Shown: piece by piece, positions 20,806 to 33,139 of the stretch
How the letters are laid out: the number at the start of each line of letters is the position of its first letter
Numbering within the stretch: the first letter of the stretch is position 1
Origin: Holtermannia corniformis
Lineage: Eukaryota; Basidiomycota; Tremellomycetes; Holtermanniales
Length of the DNA stretch: 64,000 nt
Reading direction: 5' to 3'
Assembly: GCA_001599935.1 (NCBI GenBank)
Contig: BCIJ01000006.1
Span: 266,403 to 330,402, forward strand
Notes under the pieces: generated by a model
What the model saw: only the letters and a program-made list of their open reading frames with translations
Databases searched by the model: none
Told to the model about the DNA's origin: nothing
Translations under genes and position numbers: made by a program

Positions 20806-23339
20806 ATGGCTGACCTCGACCTCGATCCCGATATACGAACGCCATCAGAGTCACCAGAGAACCGTTTGCCACCGGCAAGCTCCACCACTGCACCAGTACC
20901 CGTCTACACGACCGGCCCAGCCATCACGTCGACTCCCCCGAGCCCGCACCTGCACTCTGTGAATAGCCCCGCTCACCTCTCGCCCGTCGATCACTCGCCC
21001 TTGAAGTCTTCCCCGTCCGTCTCCATCCTCAATCACCCGCAGCATGCGCAGTCTGTCGATCAGCACGCCCATTTTTCCGACGATGGCCAGCACACGCTCG
21101 ACGATGAAAAGGCAGCGTATCCCCTCAGTTTTGATGGCAGCGGACACCACACTCTCGTGACTGGCATCCACGCCGTCGCCACTCGCTCAAACCCCGAACT
21201 TGGATCGCCCGAGCTCAGTCAGTGTCTGTGCTGTAGACCGTGCTCTATCGCTGACATCCCGAATGTAGAAGCACAACGCAATGTGCACGCCGCACGCCGT
21301 CGCCCAATGCCCTCGATGCAGCTGCCCGAGCCCGCTATCCACCGCCCAGGGCCAGCACAACTGATCGGACCGCCCAGGCCACCCAAGAGCTTTGCCCAAG
21401 TCCTCAAGCCGGACAGAAAGCTCGCAAAGGACCCGACGTGGGTCACCAGCTTCAGGGTGCGTCTAGATCCCACGCACGTTGGCTCGCGCGATTGCTGACG
21501 CGTCTTCTTGGCATCGATCAGAATGCCGTCACATGTCAGTCTTATCTCCGCTCCAGCTCACTCCTCGTACTGAAGCGCGCCCGCAGACTCCTATGTCAAC
21601 TGGTTGCTGGTCTTCATCCCAATCTCATGGGTACTCCACTTTACACACCAAAACTCGGTCATCATCTTTATCTTTTCCATGTTTGCCGTCGTCCCGCTCG
21701 CCGCGCTACTTGGCTTTGCGTGAGTCGTATGGCGTGCTGTAACTCGAGCTTATGAATGTACAGCACGGAACAGCTCGCGCTTCGCGTTGGTGATGCCTTG
21801 GGTGGTCTCCTGAATGGTATGTTACCAAGGATCGCGGTCGTGCATCGCTGATCTGCATCAGCCACATTCGGAAACGCTGTCGAGCTTTTGATCGCCATCC
21901 TCGCGCTTCGCAAGGGCGAGATCGACCTCGTGCAAGCCAGCATGATTGGTTCGGTGCTCAGCAACAGTCCGTCATCCTTCGATATCACGGGCGAATACTG
22001 ACTTGGATTCAGCTCTCCTGGTCCTCGGCATGAGTTACTTTGCCGGTGGCCTGCGCTTCCACGAGCAGCTGTACGCACAGAACGGCGCGCAGATGCACAT
22101 CTCGCTCCTTGGCATTTCGGTGAGTTGGCTTTCACTGTTCACATGGTATCCGCTCATGTCATCCTATAGCTCATCGCCATCGTGCTTCCTGCCGCGTACC
22201 ACTATGCTTGGCCGCAGAGCTTGCCAGCGGCCGAGGCGGCGCGTTACGGCGGAACGATCCCTGAAGGCAAAGAGCTCGCCAACTTGCTCAAGATGTCAAG
22301 GTCAGTCACTGTAGTACAACTAGCTTCTCTTGCTAACGCAAAGCAGAGGTTTGAGCTTCATCCTACTGGCCGTGTATGCCATGTACCTGGTATTCACGCT
22401 CTGGACTCACAGCTAGTGAGTTGCATACGTCTTGGTCGAACGCCGCTAACGATGCCAGCTTGTTCAAGGTCCGGCGCGAGCGTCAAGTCCACCCTCTGAC
22501 CGATGGGCCCGCGCCGCCGTCGGAGCGAGTGTTTCCTCGGCCCGCTTGGGTGCCCAGCATCGCCGACAGCGACTCTACGCACTCGTCGATCGAAGCACCG
22601 TCACGTTTCCGTCGCATGCGTCGCTTCAGCCGCGGCACCGACACTGATCCCGACGTCGAGGCAGAGGGTGGGGTCGCCGACGCCGCGTCGAGCATCCACT
22701 CGATCGACTCTGACGAGGAAGAGGTCCCACTTGTTAAGTTTTGGTTTGCCGCTGGCATGCTGTGTGTCGTGACGGCCATCACCGGTGTCACGGCCGAATG
22801 GCTTCTCGACTCGATCGACGGCTTGACGGCCACGGGTAATGTCAGCCGCGAGTTTGTCGGCTTGATCCTGTTGCCTGTCATTGGTGTGTCCATCTGCCGC
22901 CTTGCCGAGCTCAGCTGACATGATCCAGGTAACTCTGTCGAACACATCACCGCCGTCACCGTGTCGGTCAAGGACAAGCTCAACCTCTCGATGAGTATCG
23001 CCGTTGGCTCGTCGATCCAAGTCTCGCTCGCGCTCCTGCCCGTGCTCGTCCTGATCGGCTGGGCAATCGGGCAGCCGATGATGCTCTTCTTTGACAACTT
23101 TGAGACGTGAGTCGCGATGAGCTCTAGCGTGTGCAGCCGACTGACAACGACGCAGCATCACAATCGTCATCTCGGTCCTGCTCGTCAACTTTGCAATCTC
23201 GGACGGAAGGACAAACTACCTCGAGGGCTTCATCCTCATGTCGGCTTATGTCTCGATCGCGCTCGTGTGTTGGTGCGTCGGTTGAGTTGGATGAGTCGTG
23301 GCGTACTGACCCGTCAGGTTCTATGATCCTATCCACTAA
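20806..23339 (+). CDS. VCX1: Vacuolar Ca2+/H+ exchanger (CAX/Vcx1 family)
   Basis: Moves Ca2+ into the vacuole in exchange for protons. The two CAX repeats each carry the ion-binding motif: [20 protein letters not shown] and [18 protein letters not shown]. There are about eleven membrane segments, for example [13 protein letters not shown] and [16 protein letters not shown]. An acidic-rich cytosolic loop (about residues 400-500) separates the halves. The 200-residue N-terminus is Ser/Pro/His-rich and probably regulatory, as in plant and fungal CAX. Thirteen exons in phase from 20806-21217 to 23318-23339 total 1953 nt (650 aa). Exon 3 (21522-21534) is a 13-nt microexon. The protein ends in WFYDPIH. 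Confidence 0.92.
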
Positions 23340-23573
23340 GCGGTGCACCGCCTTCCGCCCTGCCATTCCTTCTCTTTGCTCGTCTTTTTTGCTCGTCTAT
23401 ATTGTATATGGCCGTTACCGGCCCCAGTGATATACTAGGGATGAGATACACGATGCATCCTGATTACAGTGTTTCGCGCTTGCTACTTTGAAAGATACAG
23501 CCGACCATGCATGTTGGATTATAGCTCCTTTAGACTTCCTCCTCCGCTATCGTTCGTTGCCGACCATGCTGTA

Positions 23574-24490
23574 CTATAGCCCAACCGCTGCGGCCAGACA
23601 CACTCCGACCATCCCCAGCGCAGCACCCCATGCTATGCCCATGGCCCTCGCCGCACTGCCCGAAGGCGATGCCGATGCCGTTGCCGAGCTTGACGACGGC
23701 ACTACAGTCGTCGAGACGACGGTCGACATGGAGGATGAGATGACGGTCGAGATGGCGGTAGAGATGACCGAGCTGGAGCCGTTGCTTGAAGCTGAGGACG
23801 AGGCCGGGACGGTAACGGTGACGGGTGGGAGGGAGGTTGGGGAGACGGTTGCGGATGCGCATTGAGCGATGTAGCCTTTGGTGACGAGGTTAGCGTACGC
23901 CAGGTGGTAGGGGTGCTAGGCAGATGTACCATCCATGAGTGCTTGGTATGATGCGATCGTGTTGTTGGTCGCTTGTGTAAACGTCAGTGCGCATTCGACG
24001 CACGAGAGCTGTGTGGATCAGCTACATTCACAGCTGTTTCACGAGCGCAGTACTCACATAAGTCTGCTGGACCGACTCGGTACAGAAACACGTCGTGTTG
24101 AGCGAGCTCGCGACGTTGCAATCCTACATATGAACGGCGTCAGCTGACTGCTGCGCACGGCGCAAAGGACACAAGGCATACTGACCACAAGCAGCGATGA
24201 GAGCGTCGTACACGACGGACAGTTTTCAGCGTCTGCGATGCGCGTTTGCGATGCGGCGGCTGCAGAGACGGAGCCCGAGGCGGAAGTAGCTGAGATGGAG
24301 GTGTTGGATGTTGTTGAGCTTGGGTTGAGCGACGCTGAGTTGGAGGAGGATGCAGATGCGGATGAGGATTGTGCTGGCGGGACGTCAGCAGTCAGCTCGT
24401 TGTTGCAGCAGCTCATCGAGTTGTACGGGACTGACCGGCCACCATGCTCAATCCGAACGAAAGCACGGTCAAAGGGGTAAACAGCCGCAT
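23574..24490 (-). CDS. Secreted eight-Cys (CFEM-like) GPI-type surface protein A
   Basis: The N-terminus MRLFTPLTVLSFGLSMVAG is a signal peptide. A Ser/Ala/Thr-rich stretch follows, then a compact eight-cysteine domain with spacing C-x2-C-x9-C-x9-C-x-C-x10-C-x2-C-x25-C (CPSC ... NTTCFC ... LSCVEC ... YIAQC). A long Ser/Thr/Val-rich stalk comes next. The C-terminus is hydrophobic (GIAWGAALGMVGVCLAAAVGL) after a small-residue site, as in GPI-anchored wall proteins. Five exons are inferred; introns fall just before Cys3 and just before Cys6. The same spacing logic and nearly the same intron positions recur in the genes at 60558-61542 and 62487-63886. The spacing resembles CFEM, but the second half differs. 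Confidence 0.75.
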
Positions 24491-24909
24491 CTTGGACACA
24501 CTGACAGCGCCGACAGAGGGATGATTGATTAGTGGTTGACGTAAATGGTATGAGAGAGCGTGGTAAGTCGGCGAACGCTCGAGTGGTGATGTCTTTGAAA
24601 ATGCGAGGAGCGGTGTCGAGCAGCTGCGCGGATGACAGCATCCGGTTTCATCAAGTGGCGCTGAGAGAGGTGGCGTCTTGGCTGGGAATGCACCGCAGAC
24701 GACAGCGTAACGGATAGCTATTCGAGGCGATGCTGTACATACAAATCTACAAAGAGTAAAGCTATCCTGTCTACGTGCGAGCTGAACAGACTGGAAACGA
24801 GAAGATGAGATGCCCCTGATCACGAGACAGGTTAGCGATGTCTATAGCCTAGTGCCATATTGTGCAGATACACGACCCAAGTCAGTCATTCATCCATGCG
24901 ATTGTACAA
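24491..24909. other. intergenic
   Basis: About 420 bases between the start of surface protein A and the stop of the GLTP gene, both on the minus strand. It should hold the promoter of gene A. I see no gene. Confidence 0.4.
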
Positions 24910-25725
24910 CTAGATCTGGCCATGGCCGCCCGCTTTGAACACGGCCTCCTCTTTGGCTACGATTGCCTCGAGCGCAGTCAACCACTTGTCGAGCTTGTCC
25001 TCGGGTCCAATCTTGGGATAGAGCGTGGCACGGTAAGGGCACGCCTTCATGGCAACGTTGAAGATTGGCCTGATGACAAAGCTGTGGTGGGGCTTGAGCG
25101 AGCCCTCGTATGCTTTGGTAAAGGACTCTGAGAGCTCTTCGGAAGGGTTGGAGAGGGATGAGCGGAGGCCGAGCGCGGTGAACTTGAGGCCTCTGTGTGT
25201 GCGATCAGCACGAGTACCGAGTGAAGAGGGGAAGATTCAGCTCACCGCAAGAGCCAGAGCAGGCCCTCTGTAGCCGTCTTCTTCTTCTCGGCCGTTTCCC
25301 CCTTTACGAGGTCTTCGAGCGTGGCAGACTGAGCAGGATGCGACGCAAGTCTAGCGCGGACTTTCTGGCGTTGTCGAGGTCAGCTTATCCTCTCGGACAT
25401 TGGAAACGACGCACGATGATGTTGCCCGTCAAGTCGTTCTGTACCAGCGTGAACGCCGAGCTGCCGAACAGGCCTGTGCGCAGCTCAGGTTCAGCTACCT
25501 CCTTTGACTGTTGGGGATGAGAGCGGGACACACCAAAGATCTTGACGAGGTTCTCGGCCGCTTCGGCGAATTGGGCCGTGTCGACGCCGGCGTCGGTGAT
25601 GGCCACGTCCTCGAACGACTAGGGTGGTCAGTGCTTGGCCGGTGCGGGAGGAGGATGGGGCTACTGAGCTACTAAAAAGATCTACGTACCCTTGTGACTG
25701 TCTCGAAGAAGAGGGGCTGCTGCAT
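24910..25725 (-). CDS. Glycolipid transfer protein (GLTP/HET-C2 family)
   Basis: A cytosolic carrier of glycosphingolipids between membranes. The conserved order is clear: DTAQFAEAAENLVKIFG, LFGSSAFTLVQNDLTGNI (the helix carrying the sugar-binding Asp/Asn), then LLWLLRGLKFTALGLR (ligand-stacking Trp), then SFVIRPIFNVAMKACPYRA with the lipid-binding His just before it (KPHHSF). It ends AGGHGQI. Five exons are inferred, with the start MQQPLFFETVTR at 25725. Size (about 205 aa) fits the single-domain family. HET-C2, its fungal relative, is an incompatibility locus in Podospora; nothing here shows such a role. Confidence 0.9.
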
Positions 25726-25962
25726 TGCTGGTCTCGAGTACTTGGCAGGTTGTGCGCCGCGCTCAGACGATCGCTGGTGCCCGGATCCGCTTACGCGGGT
25801 GGCGGGATTACACTGCCACTCAAACGCCACGTGGCTACGTTATTGGTAAATGCTCGTTGATGAATCTTTACTACGCGTCAACAAATCAACCAACTGCTTG
25901 ACCTCAGCAAGCAACCAAGCGGCGTCTGAAGGACCGGAACACTCGCGGACAACGTCAGTAGG

Positions 25963-28900
25963 ATGGCAGACTTTAATCTGCAAGAGGAGATCCTGTCGCT
26001 GGCCGATCTGGGCCTGTACCAGATCCAGCATGAGCTCGATGTCGATAGCATTCGCGAGTCCGAGGTCGATGCGGCTTTGGGTGGTGAGTTGGCGGACGGA
26101 CTCGGCACAGGCCAGTGCTTATAGGCTGACCGTGGTAACAGAGGCAATCGAGGCCGTCGTACAGAACCCAGAGTCAATCATGAACCTCGAAGTGTTTGAC
26201 GTGTACCGGAGTTTACTCAAGTGAGCTTGGAGGTCTTCAGTCTTCCGGGTCAAGACTGACAGCTGCAGACACTCGGAGCACCTTTCAGGAGCCCTGATGA
26301 CCAAACTACTCGATGCCGTCTCATCCTGTACGCCGCGCTCCAGAGCACCGGTGTCCAATATTCACTGCACGCAGCTCTCCAAACGTCAATCGACCTCTTG
26401 ACAGCCGCGCACGACTCTGACGACCCGTCCGCACCACTCACGTACAAACAACCTCTCGAGATGTGGGCTTTCCTCATCTCGTGGTTTGTCCAGGCGGCCG
26501 AGAAACACCCAAGCGGGTCCGAATCAGCTCCAGCGGCCACCAAGGGCAAGAAGGGTGCAAAAGGAAAAAGCAAGGCTGCCAGTGAGAGCGGAGGATGGAA
26601 CTGGCAGGCACAGATCCCGTTCGTGTTGCAGGCTATGCACAAGGCGCTCAGGATGCGGACGGATCGCGTGTGGACGACGACGCAGGAGAGGGATGCGCTG
26701 ATTGGGTGTGTTGCTTGATCGAGTCGACGAGCATGTTGCTGATCATGAAACAGGTGCTTCACCAGACCAGCATATCATATCGCCGAGACTGAGGCGTACC
26801 TCAAGGCGAACGAGGTTCGGTTGGGCGTATACAAGGTCATCTGCCTGGCTGTCAAATTCCATGGACATGGATTCGGTCAGCTCCACACGGCTCTGGTACG
26901 TGAAACAGACTGACACGTCTCACAGGCGCACAGACGTCTATCATGCAGAACCTGACATACTTTGAACACCTGAGCGAACCCATGGCCGAGCTCCTCGCCA
27001 TCCTCGAAAAGGAGTTTGACCATACACAGCTGAGCGAGGAGGTCTTGCGGTATGTGTGCCGGACAGCGTGGAGGCACCACTGAACTGTGACGCAGGGAAA
27101 TCTCCACCAAGCGCTTCAGTGCGCAAGACGCAAAGGGCCCACGATCGTTCTCGCGCTTCTTGATTCGCTTGGCCGAGCTGTCACCTCGGCTCGTGTCGAA
27201 GCAGATGAGTTTGTTGCTGACTCACCTCGATTCGGAGGTGCGTCCGACACTACTCACTTGGACGCCCTAGCGACTGATCTGGCGCAGGCACACCCCATGC
27301 GCATGGCGATTGTCGAGATTATCGGTTTGCTGATCAAGGATCTGTCCGACTCGGACGAGGGTGACGAGGAGCAAAAGAAGAAGCAGATCAAAAAGTACTT
27401 TGAACTGCTGATGGAGCGCTTCCTCGACCTCAACAGCTGGGTCCGCTGCAAGGTCCTCACGACCATCATCAAGCTATGCGAGTGCGTCACAGTCGCTCAC
27501 TGCATGTCCCACTGAACAAACTGACATTGCGTGCGCAGTCTTCCCACAAAGTTCCCCAAACAACGGCATACCATCACGGAACTAACGATCCGGAGTCTGG
27601 AAGACAAGACGTCGTCGGCTCGTCGCTACTCGATCCAGCTGTTGGGCAAGCTGCTCGAGACACACCCTTTTGGTGCGCTGCATGGCGGCACTCTCAACCT
27701 TGCCGAGTGGCAAGAGCGGTATGACAAGGTCGCGGCCGAGCTCGAAAAGGTCGACTTGAACGAGATGGAACAGGCGCGGGTTGTTGCCGGTGAGAGGGAG
27801 GCGGGCGAGGGAGAGGAAGAAGAGCAAGAGGAAGATGAGCAAGAGGACGAGGACGTCAAACCAGATCCAGATGCCATGGAGGAAGACGACGACGAGGCAG
27901 CAACGCCAAAGCCGGTCAAGAAGACGAAAAAGCAGCCACGCAAGTCCCAGCCCAACATGGCCGCTGTTGCCGCCGAGCAAACACACGCAGCGATGGACGG
28001 TGACATGATCCTCAAACTCCGTCTCACCAAGAAATACTATGCCGACGCGCTCCGGTTCATCCAGCAGATCGAAGATGCGATCCCAACGCTCAGCAAGCTC
28101 TTGATCTCGACAAACAAGACTGAAGTCCTCGAGTCGATGCGCTTCTTCCGCACCGCCTACGAGTACAATGTACAATCGGCGGATGTGGGTTCTGAGATTG
28201 ATCGACGCGAGGGAGCTGACAGCGAGCTGTAGGTTGGGATCAAGACGATGCTGCACTTGATCTGGACAAAAGACAACAATGCGACATCAGAGGACGGCGC
28301 GGAAGTCAAGGGCGTACGCGCAAACTTGATCGACGTCTACCGCAGCTTGTATTTCGACGTCGTGCCCGACCTGTCGCCCAAGCAGCAGGTCAACCGAATT
28401 GCCAAGAACATGATCGAGTGGGTTCACGAGCGCCACATCAGGGCTGACGCGGTGCTCAGGCGGACATATCACGCAACATTGGCAGAGTTGACGTCGCTTG
28501 AGGAGCTAATGCGCACTATGATGATGGACGGTGGGATCCACAATGATGTCATCCACAAGCTGTGGCAGGTTTATGGTGCGCAGTCTAAAGTCTATAGGGG
28601 ACTTTGCGGCTAACCATACTGCTGCAGGGACCGACCAGGAGATCCCAAGACCGCAACGACAGGGTGCAATCATCATCCTTGGCATGCTGGCCCTTGCGAA
28701 GCGCGAGGTTGTGACGGAGCGTGTCGAGCTGCTGCTCAAGATTGGCTTGGGGCCGCTCGGAAAGGTATGTAGCTTCTTTGCTGGCGGAAATTTCGGCTGA
28801 CAACTGGATGAGGCCGACCTGGTGCTTGCGCGGTATACTTGCATTGCATTGCAACGGCTTAGCGGGAGTGCCAAAAAGGTCAAAGGTTGGTAATGAGATT

Positions 28901-30952
28901 TGGCAGAGTTTTCGGCTGATTGTCTGCGTAGGATCGTTGAATGACAAGACGATGCGTTTGCCGATGGACAGCCCAGTCTTTGTCAAGCTGCAGGATGTGA
29001 TCGAGGCGTCTGCTCAAACCCCTCAATGGTGCACTTGTACGGTCACGTCCAAGACATCTCTGCTTACTGTCCGCCAGGTTCGGGACCGCCGAGCAAGCCA
29101 TCAACACCATCTACCTTCTCGGCGAACAGCCCGACATGCTCTGCAGCTCCGTCATCAAGAATCTGACAGCCAAGGTCTTTGACTCGCCAAAGTCTCGCCC
29201 TTCGCCAGCAGTCAGCGGTGAGGACAGTGAAATGCGCGAATCGACACCAGATCCCGAAAGCCAGGACGCGGTCCAGCCGGAGAAGTCGCCGAGCAGTGGC
29301 ATGACTCGCTCAGCCTCGCAGCAGTCGGTGAAGGTCACTGGTGGGGCAGGCGACGGCGCCGTGGCGTTCCAGCTGGCGCAACTGGTCTTCACGGTTGGTC
29401 ACGTCGCCATCAAGCACATTGTCTACCTCGAACTGGTCGAGCGCGAGTTCAAGCGGCGCAAGGATGAGACGGCTAAGGGTTAGTTGCTCTGACGACAGGC
29501 ATGTAGGGCTAATCACTTTTTTCAGAGAAAGCTGCCTCAAAACCCCCCGACAAGGATGGCAACGACCTCGATGCCGTCGCGGGAAACGCCGAAGACGACA
29601 TCGGAGATTTGATCGCCAATGTCAAGGAACGCGAGCTCTTGTACGGCGAGAGGTCGCTCCTTGCAATCTACGGTCCTCTTGTGGCACACATATGCGCGAC
29701 GCCCAAGCGCTACTCGGTGAGTGTCGTTTACCTAGGAGGCGTTCACTGCTGACGTTGCCAGTCTCCCTCCCTTCGACAAGCAGCCGTGCTGTCACTGACC
29801 AAGTTCATGTGTGTCAGTGCACAGTTTTGCGAATCGCATCTCCTGCTGCTTTTCAAGATTCTCGAGACATCTCGGGACCCAATCGTGCGAAGCAATATTG
29901 TCATTGCACTCGGCGACATTGCTGTCTGCTTCGGAAGCATGGTTGATGATGTGTGTCGAAAATCCAACAGCTCAGTCGCATGTACTAACCAGTTCTACAG
30001 AACAGTGACCGGTTGTACCAAGGGTTGGCCGACAAGGACCTGGTCGTCAAGAAGAACACGCTCATGGTATTAACTCACCTGATCCTCAACGGCATGATCA
30101 AGGTCAAGGGGCAACTCGGCGAGATGGCCAAGTGTCTTGAGGACGAAGACCCTCGAATCAGCGACCTCGCCAAGCTCTTCTTCACCGAGCTGTCCACCAA
30201 GGACAATGCGCTGTATAACAACCTGCAAGACGTCATCAGCCACCTCTCCATCGGTGTGCATGCGGTCGATGAGGACATGTTTGAACGCACAATGCGCTTC
30301 ATCTTCACGTTCATCGAGAAGGTCGGTGCCAGGTGATCTGGGTTTGGTCGACGTACGTCTGACGTGTATGGCAGGAAAAGCAGGCCGAGAGCATCATTGA
30401 AAAGTTGTGCCAGCGATTCCGACTTGCGACGGACCCCCGGCAATGGCGCGACATCTCCTTCTGCTTGTCGCTCCTGCCATTCAAGTCCGAGCGATCCGTC
30501 AAGAAGCTCATCGAGGGGTTTGTTAGAGCAGCAAGTGGGCCAAAATATGCTAACAACTCACAGACTGCCGTTTTATCAGGACAAGCTGCACGAGGAGACC
30601 GTAATCCGACGGTTTAGTGACATTCTTGCAAAGGTAACTGCGATATAGAGCACACGCAAAAACCGGCTGACATAACAGGCGCGCTCCAACAAGCAGAGCA
30701 ACAAGCCGGAGACGGAGCTGAATGAGTTCGAAGCTGTATGTCTGCCGCTACCGGACGAGATAGGGACTGACGGCATGCGCACAGATTTTGACAGAGCACT
30801 CGGCCAAGGGACTCGAGGACGCGGCGCTCGAGGCCGATGTAGCCAAGAAGACGAAGCAAGCCAAGAAGCGGGCGGCTGCACGAGTAAAGCCCGCAGCCCG
30901 GCGGGGTGCGCGAAGAAAGGCCGTCGAGAGCGACGAAGAGGATGAGGAGTGA
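25963..30952 (+). CDS. CND1: Condensin complex subunit 1 (Cnd1/Ycs4/CAP-D2)
   Basis: A HEAT-repeat subunit of condensin needed for mitotic chromosome compaction. It starts MADFNLQEEILSLADLG. HEAT-rich exons include LSPRLVSKQMSLLLTHLDSE, HPMRMAIVEIIGLLIKDL and LNSWVRCKVLTTIIKLC, and YSIQLLGKLLETHPF, which is highly typical of Cnd1. An acidic disordered loop lies at about 27800-27900. The Cnd1 middle domain (TLSKLLISTNKTEVLESMRF) follows. The C-terminal half has SDRLYQGLADKDLVVKKNTL and ends in a Lys/Arg-rich then acidic tail (ESDEEDEE). More than 20 short introns are implied. The first ATG gives a good N-terminal match; expected length is near 1300-1400 aa. Confidence 0.93.
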
Positions 30953-31042
30953 TTGACCGATCTCTTGGGCTGTCTGATCGTGCTTGTGTGTATACACCAG
31001 TGTATAGTAGCCACCTTCTGCATTGATGATCATGCATGCTGC

Positions 31043-31525
31043 CTAGCTCGAAACCAGAGTAACGAGGGCTTTGACAACGTCCCCTTTTGTCTCTCTGAGA
31101 GCGGCCTCAGCCTGGTCCTTTGAGATACCGAGTTCCTTGATCTGAGCAGCAGGTCAGATCGTACCCTCAGTGTCATACAAGCACATATAGCGAGATGCAG
31201 CGAGATGTAACTCACGATCAGGTCAACGTCCCCTGATTCCAAAGGCTTTTCGGCACCAGTCGCAATCCGCAACGCTTCGGCAGCACGCTGGGCCTTCTGC
31301 GCCTCCTCCTTTTCTATCCGTCGGCGGTCTAGATCAAGTACCGCATCGTCAAGTTTGTCTGCGATCATGAGTTAAACACTGAGATGCATATGGCTCACGC
31401 TTGACGTAGCTTCCTCCGTCGGCGAACTAATCTACATGAGCGTTTATGCCTGTATCATGAAATGAGGGATCGCTTACATCAACAATCACTTCTCCCTGGG
31501 GAACTCTTCCTGATGACGAGGCCAT
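31043..31525 (-). CDS. HYPK-like protein (NatA-associated, UBA-like)
   Basis: A small ribosome-associated chaperone-like protein that binds and regulates the NatA N-terminal acetyltransferase. After MASSSGRVPQGEVIVD and a charged helix (LDDAVLDLDRRRIEKEEAQK) comes the HYPK UBA-like/NAC-alpha-type domain, KELGISKDQAEAALRETKGD then VVKALVTLVSS. This matches the family's ...EMEISRAAAERSLREHMGNVVEALIALTN pattern. Four exons with phase-correct joins give about 110 aa, the family size. It is convergent with CND1 (91 bp between stops). Confidence 0.8.
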
Positions 31526-32619
31526 CTTGCTTGCTTTGTTCTGGACTGAAGGCGTCAGGATGATCTTTGGTGAAGCTGCTACGCCTTCTAGCAACTCCAC
31601 GCAAATTGCTAGCGCTGAGGGGTTTATCGATGTTTCTTTTCTCACAACTGGGTCTTGGAAGGCAAATCATCCAAAGGCTAAAGATGACCTGATTGGCGTC
31701 ACGAATGGCGACGTCCCTGAGGCCATTTCAGGTGAAAAAAGCCATGGGAGTCGGCTTGCACCGCATGGTTTGTCAGGACGTAACACTTCAGCGCGTAAGT
31801 GCGCACTGGCTCAGTTAGACTGGGACCGGGGCAATATAGTGTTGGGGTCGCTCGGGTGACTCTGTGAGAGAGTCACCAGGTACGCAAAGTACGGCTGCTG
31901 CTGCAAGCAATGTTTCATGATCGACTGCAGATGCAAAGCGTTTCGAGTCGTGCGAGGATGTCAGCAGCTTTCCGTTGTGCTAACTAGTTGCAGTATCGTA
32001 TTGCTTGACTCGCACAGCTAAGCTGCAGGGTAGCGGGCGGTGTACAAAGGCGCACCGCAAGTCCAACAGAAACCTGCTACAAGGCAGCGTCTCGCACGTC
32101 TCGCGCAACCTTTCTTCAGGCTATGCATGCCGCAGATTGTTCCTACCTGCCGGAAGCTCTTTAGGCGTAGCTTCTGACCGAGCCTCTTGGAGCGGACGAG
32201 TTCCGGGAGTTCTGCGGTGCAATCGAGTGTGAGACGTCGTTTGTTCATCGAACACAGGTATCGACTTTGACGCTCGTTGCAGCGCACATACACATCTGCG
32301 GTTCAGATGGACGGAAGAACTCTTATCAGTCCGAGATCAAAGGTTTGTTGTGATTGTGGAGCTCTTGGTGCGAAGCATACTCAGGAAGCAAAACTTTCCC
32401 TTGCGGTTCTATAGCTGCTCTTCTCCGTCACAGAGGAAGGGTCTCGGTTAAGCTCCCCATGACGGACAACAAACGTGTGTTGTTTTTTAGCAGTCAAGAC
32501 GCCCTCAGCCTTTGTTGCATGACCTTTGGTCTCGGATAGGACAATGCCTTCCATGAATACGCTCACAGGTACATAAAAACCGTCTTGATCCGGTGCTCGG
32601 ACAGCAAACACCACGAGCA
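31526..32619. other. long intergenic
   Basis: About 1.1 kb without a recognisable gene. Open frames at 31527-31859 and 32018-32293 lack family features or splice support. It holds the hairpin at 31856-31876 and a TATA-like ATAAAA near 32573, about 45 bp before the next start. Confidence 0.45.
31856..31876. repeat. perfect hairpin-forming inverted repeat
   Basis: GTGACTCT and AGAGTCAC form a perfect 8-bp inverted repeat with a 5-nt loop (GTGAG). It lies in a gene-free stretch, so it could be a dyad protein-binding site or an RNA hairpin. Confidence 0.7.
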
Positions 32620-32916
32620 ATGCCAACCTCAATTGCACCTGACGAAGCACAAAGCGCCGCAGCCGAGTACAAAAAGCTGGCTGAGGAGGTGCAGACCTTC
32701 GTGAACAAATCACTTGCCCTCGATTCTACGCAGGGCGACAAACTGGAGGCGCTCAAAACGTCTTTGAGCAGCACAAAGAGTCGACTCATCGTGGTTGCAC
32801 AGACACTTGGCCGCTGCCCCTTGTCCGCTCTTCCATACGAGGAAGCAAATAACACATACAAGGAAGGCAAGGAGATTTACAATGAGGCACTGAGGCGTTG
32901 GCCCCTGACGGGCTAG
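32620..32916 (+). CDS. Small helical hypothetical protein
   Basis: An intronless frame of 98 codons starting MPTSIAPDEAQSAAAEYKKL. It is mostly predicted helix with heptad-like hydrophobics (VQTFVNKSLALDSTQGDKLE) and ends EIYNEALRRWPLTG. An in-frame ATG lies 9 codons upstream. A TATA-like sequence about 45 bp upstream supports expression. There is no signal peptide and no family match that I recognise. It could be a short lineage-specific protein. Confidence 0.45.
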   Translation: MPTSIAPDEAQSAAAEYKKLAEEVQTFVNKSLALDSTQGDKLEALKTSLSSTKSRLIVVAQTLGRCPLSALPYEEANNTYKEGKEIYNEALRRWPLTG

Positions 32917-33046
32917 TAGGCTATGGTAGCCTTGATTGCCATGCAAGGTATCGAGATTCTGCTATCGACGTACACGCGGCTCAGCGATGTGGTCTCCGGC
33001 CAGACCCCGGTGTCATTGCCATCAATTCGCTGCCGAGATGCCACGC

Positions 33047-33067
33047 TGGCCGGTTCCGAACCGGCCA
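33047..33067. promoter_or_regulatory. 21-bp perfect palindrome upstream of the CFEM gene
   Basis: TGGCCGGTTC, one central base, then GAACCGGCCA: a perfect inverted repeat with 10-bp arms, 73 bp before the CFEM start codon. It contains inverted CGG/CCG triplets separated by 7 nt, the kind of site bound by dimeric Zn2Cys6 fungal regulators. Confidence 0.6.
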
Positions 33068-33139
33068 GGGCCAGACAGCCACTGCCGCGGCGTATACTTA
33101 ATAGCTCTGGACAGTACTTCCCCCTGCCCTTCGGTCATC

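Noticed and set aside
23568..23865. Plus-strand acidic frame (Glu/Thr/Val-rich)
   Set aside because: Complement of the Ser/Thr/Val stalk of the minus-strand surface protein A, whose splice sites, signal peptide and anchor are coherent.
31527..31859. 110-codon plus-strand frame
   Set aside because: Antisense to the first HYPK exon, then runs into non-coding sequence; no splice or family support.
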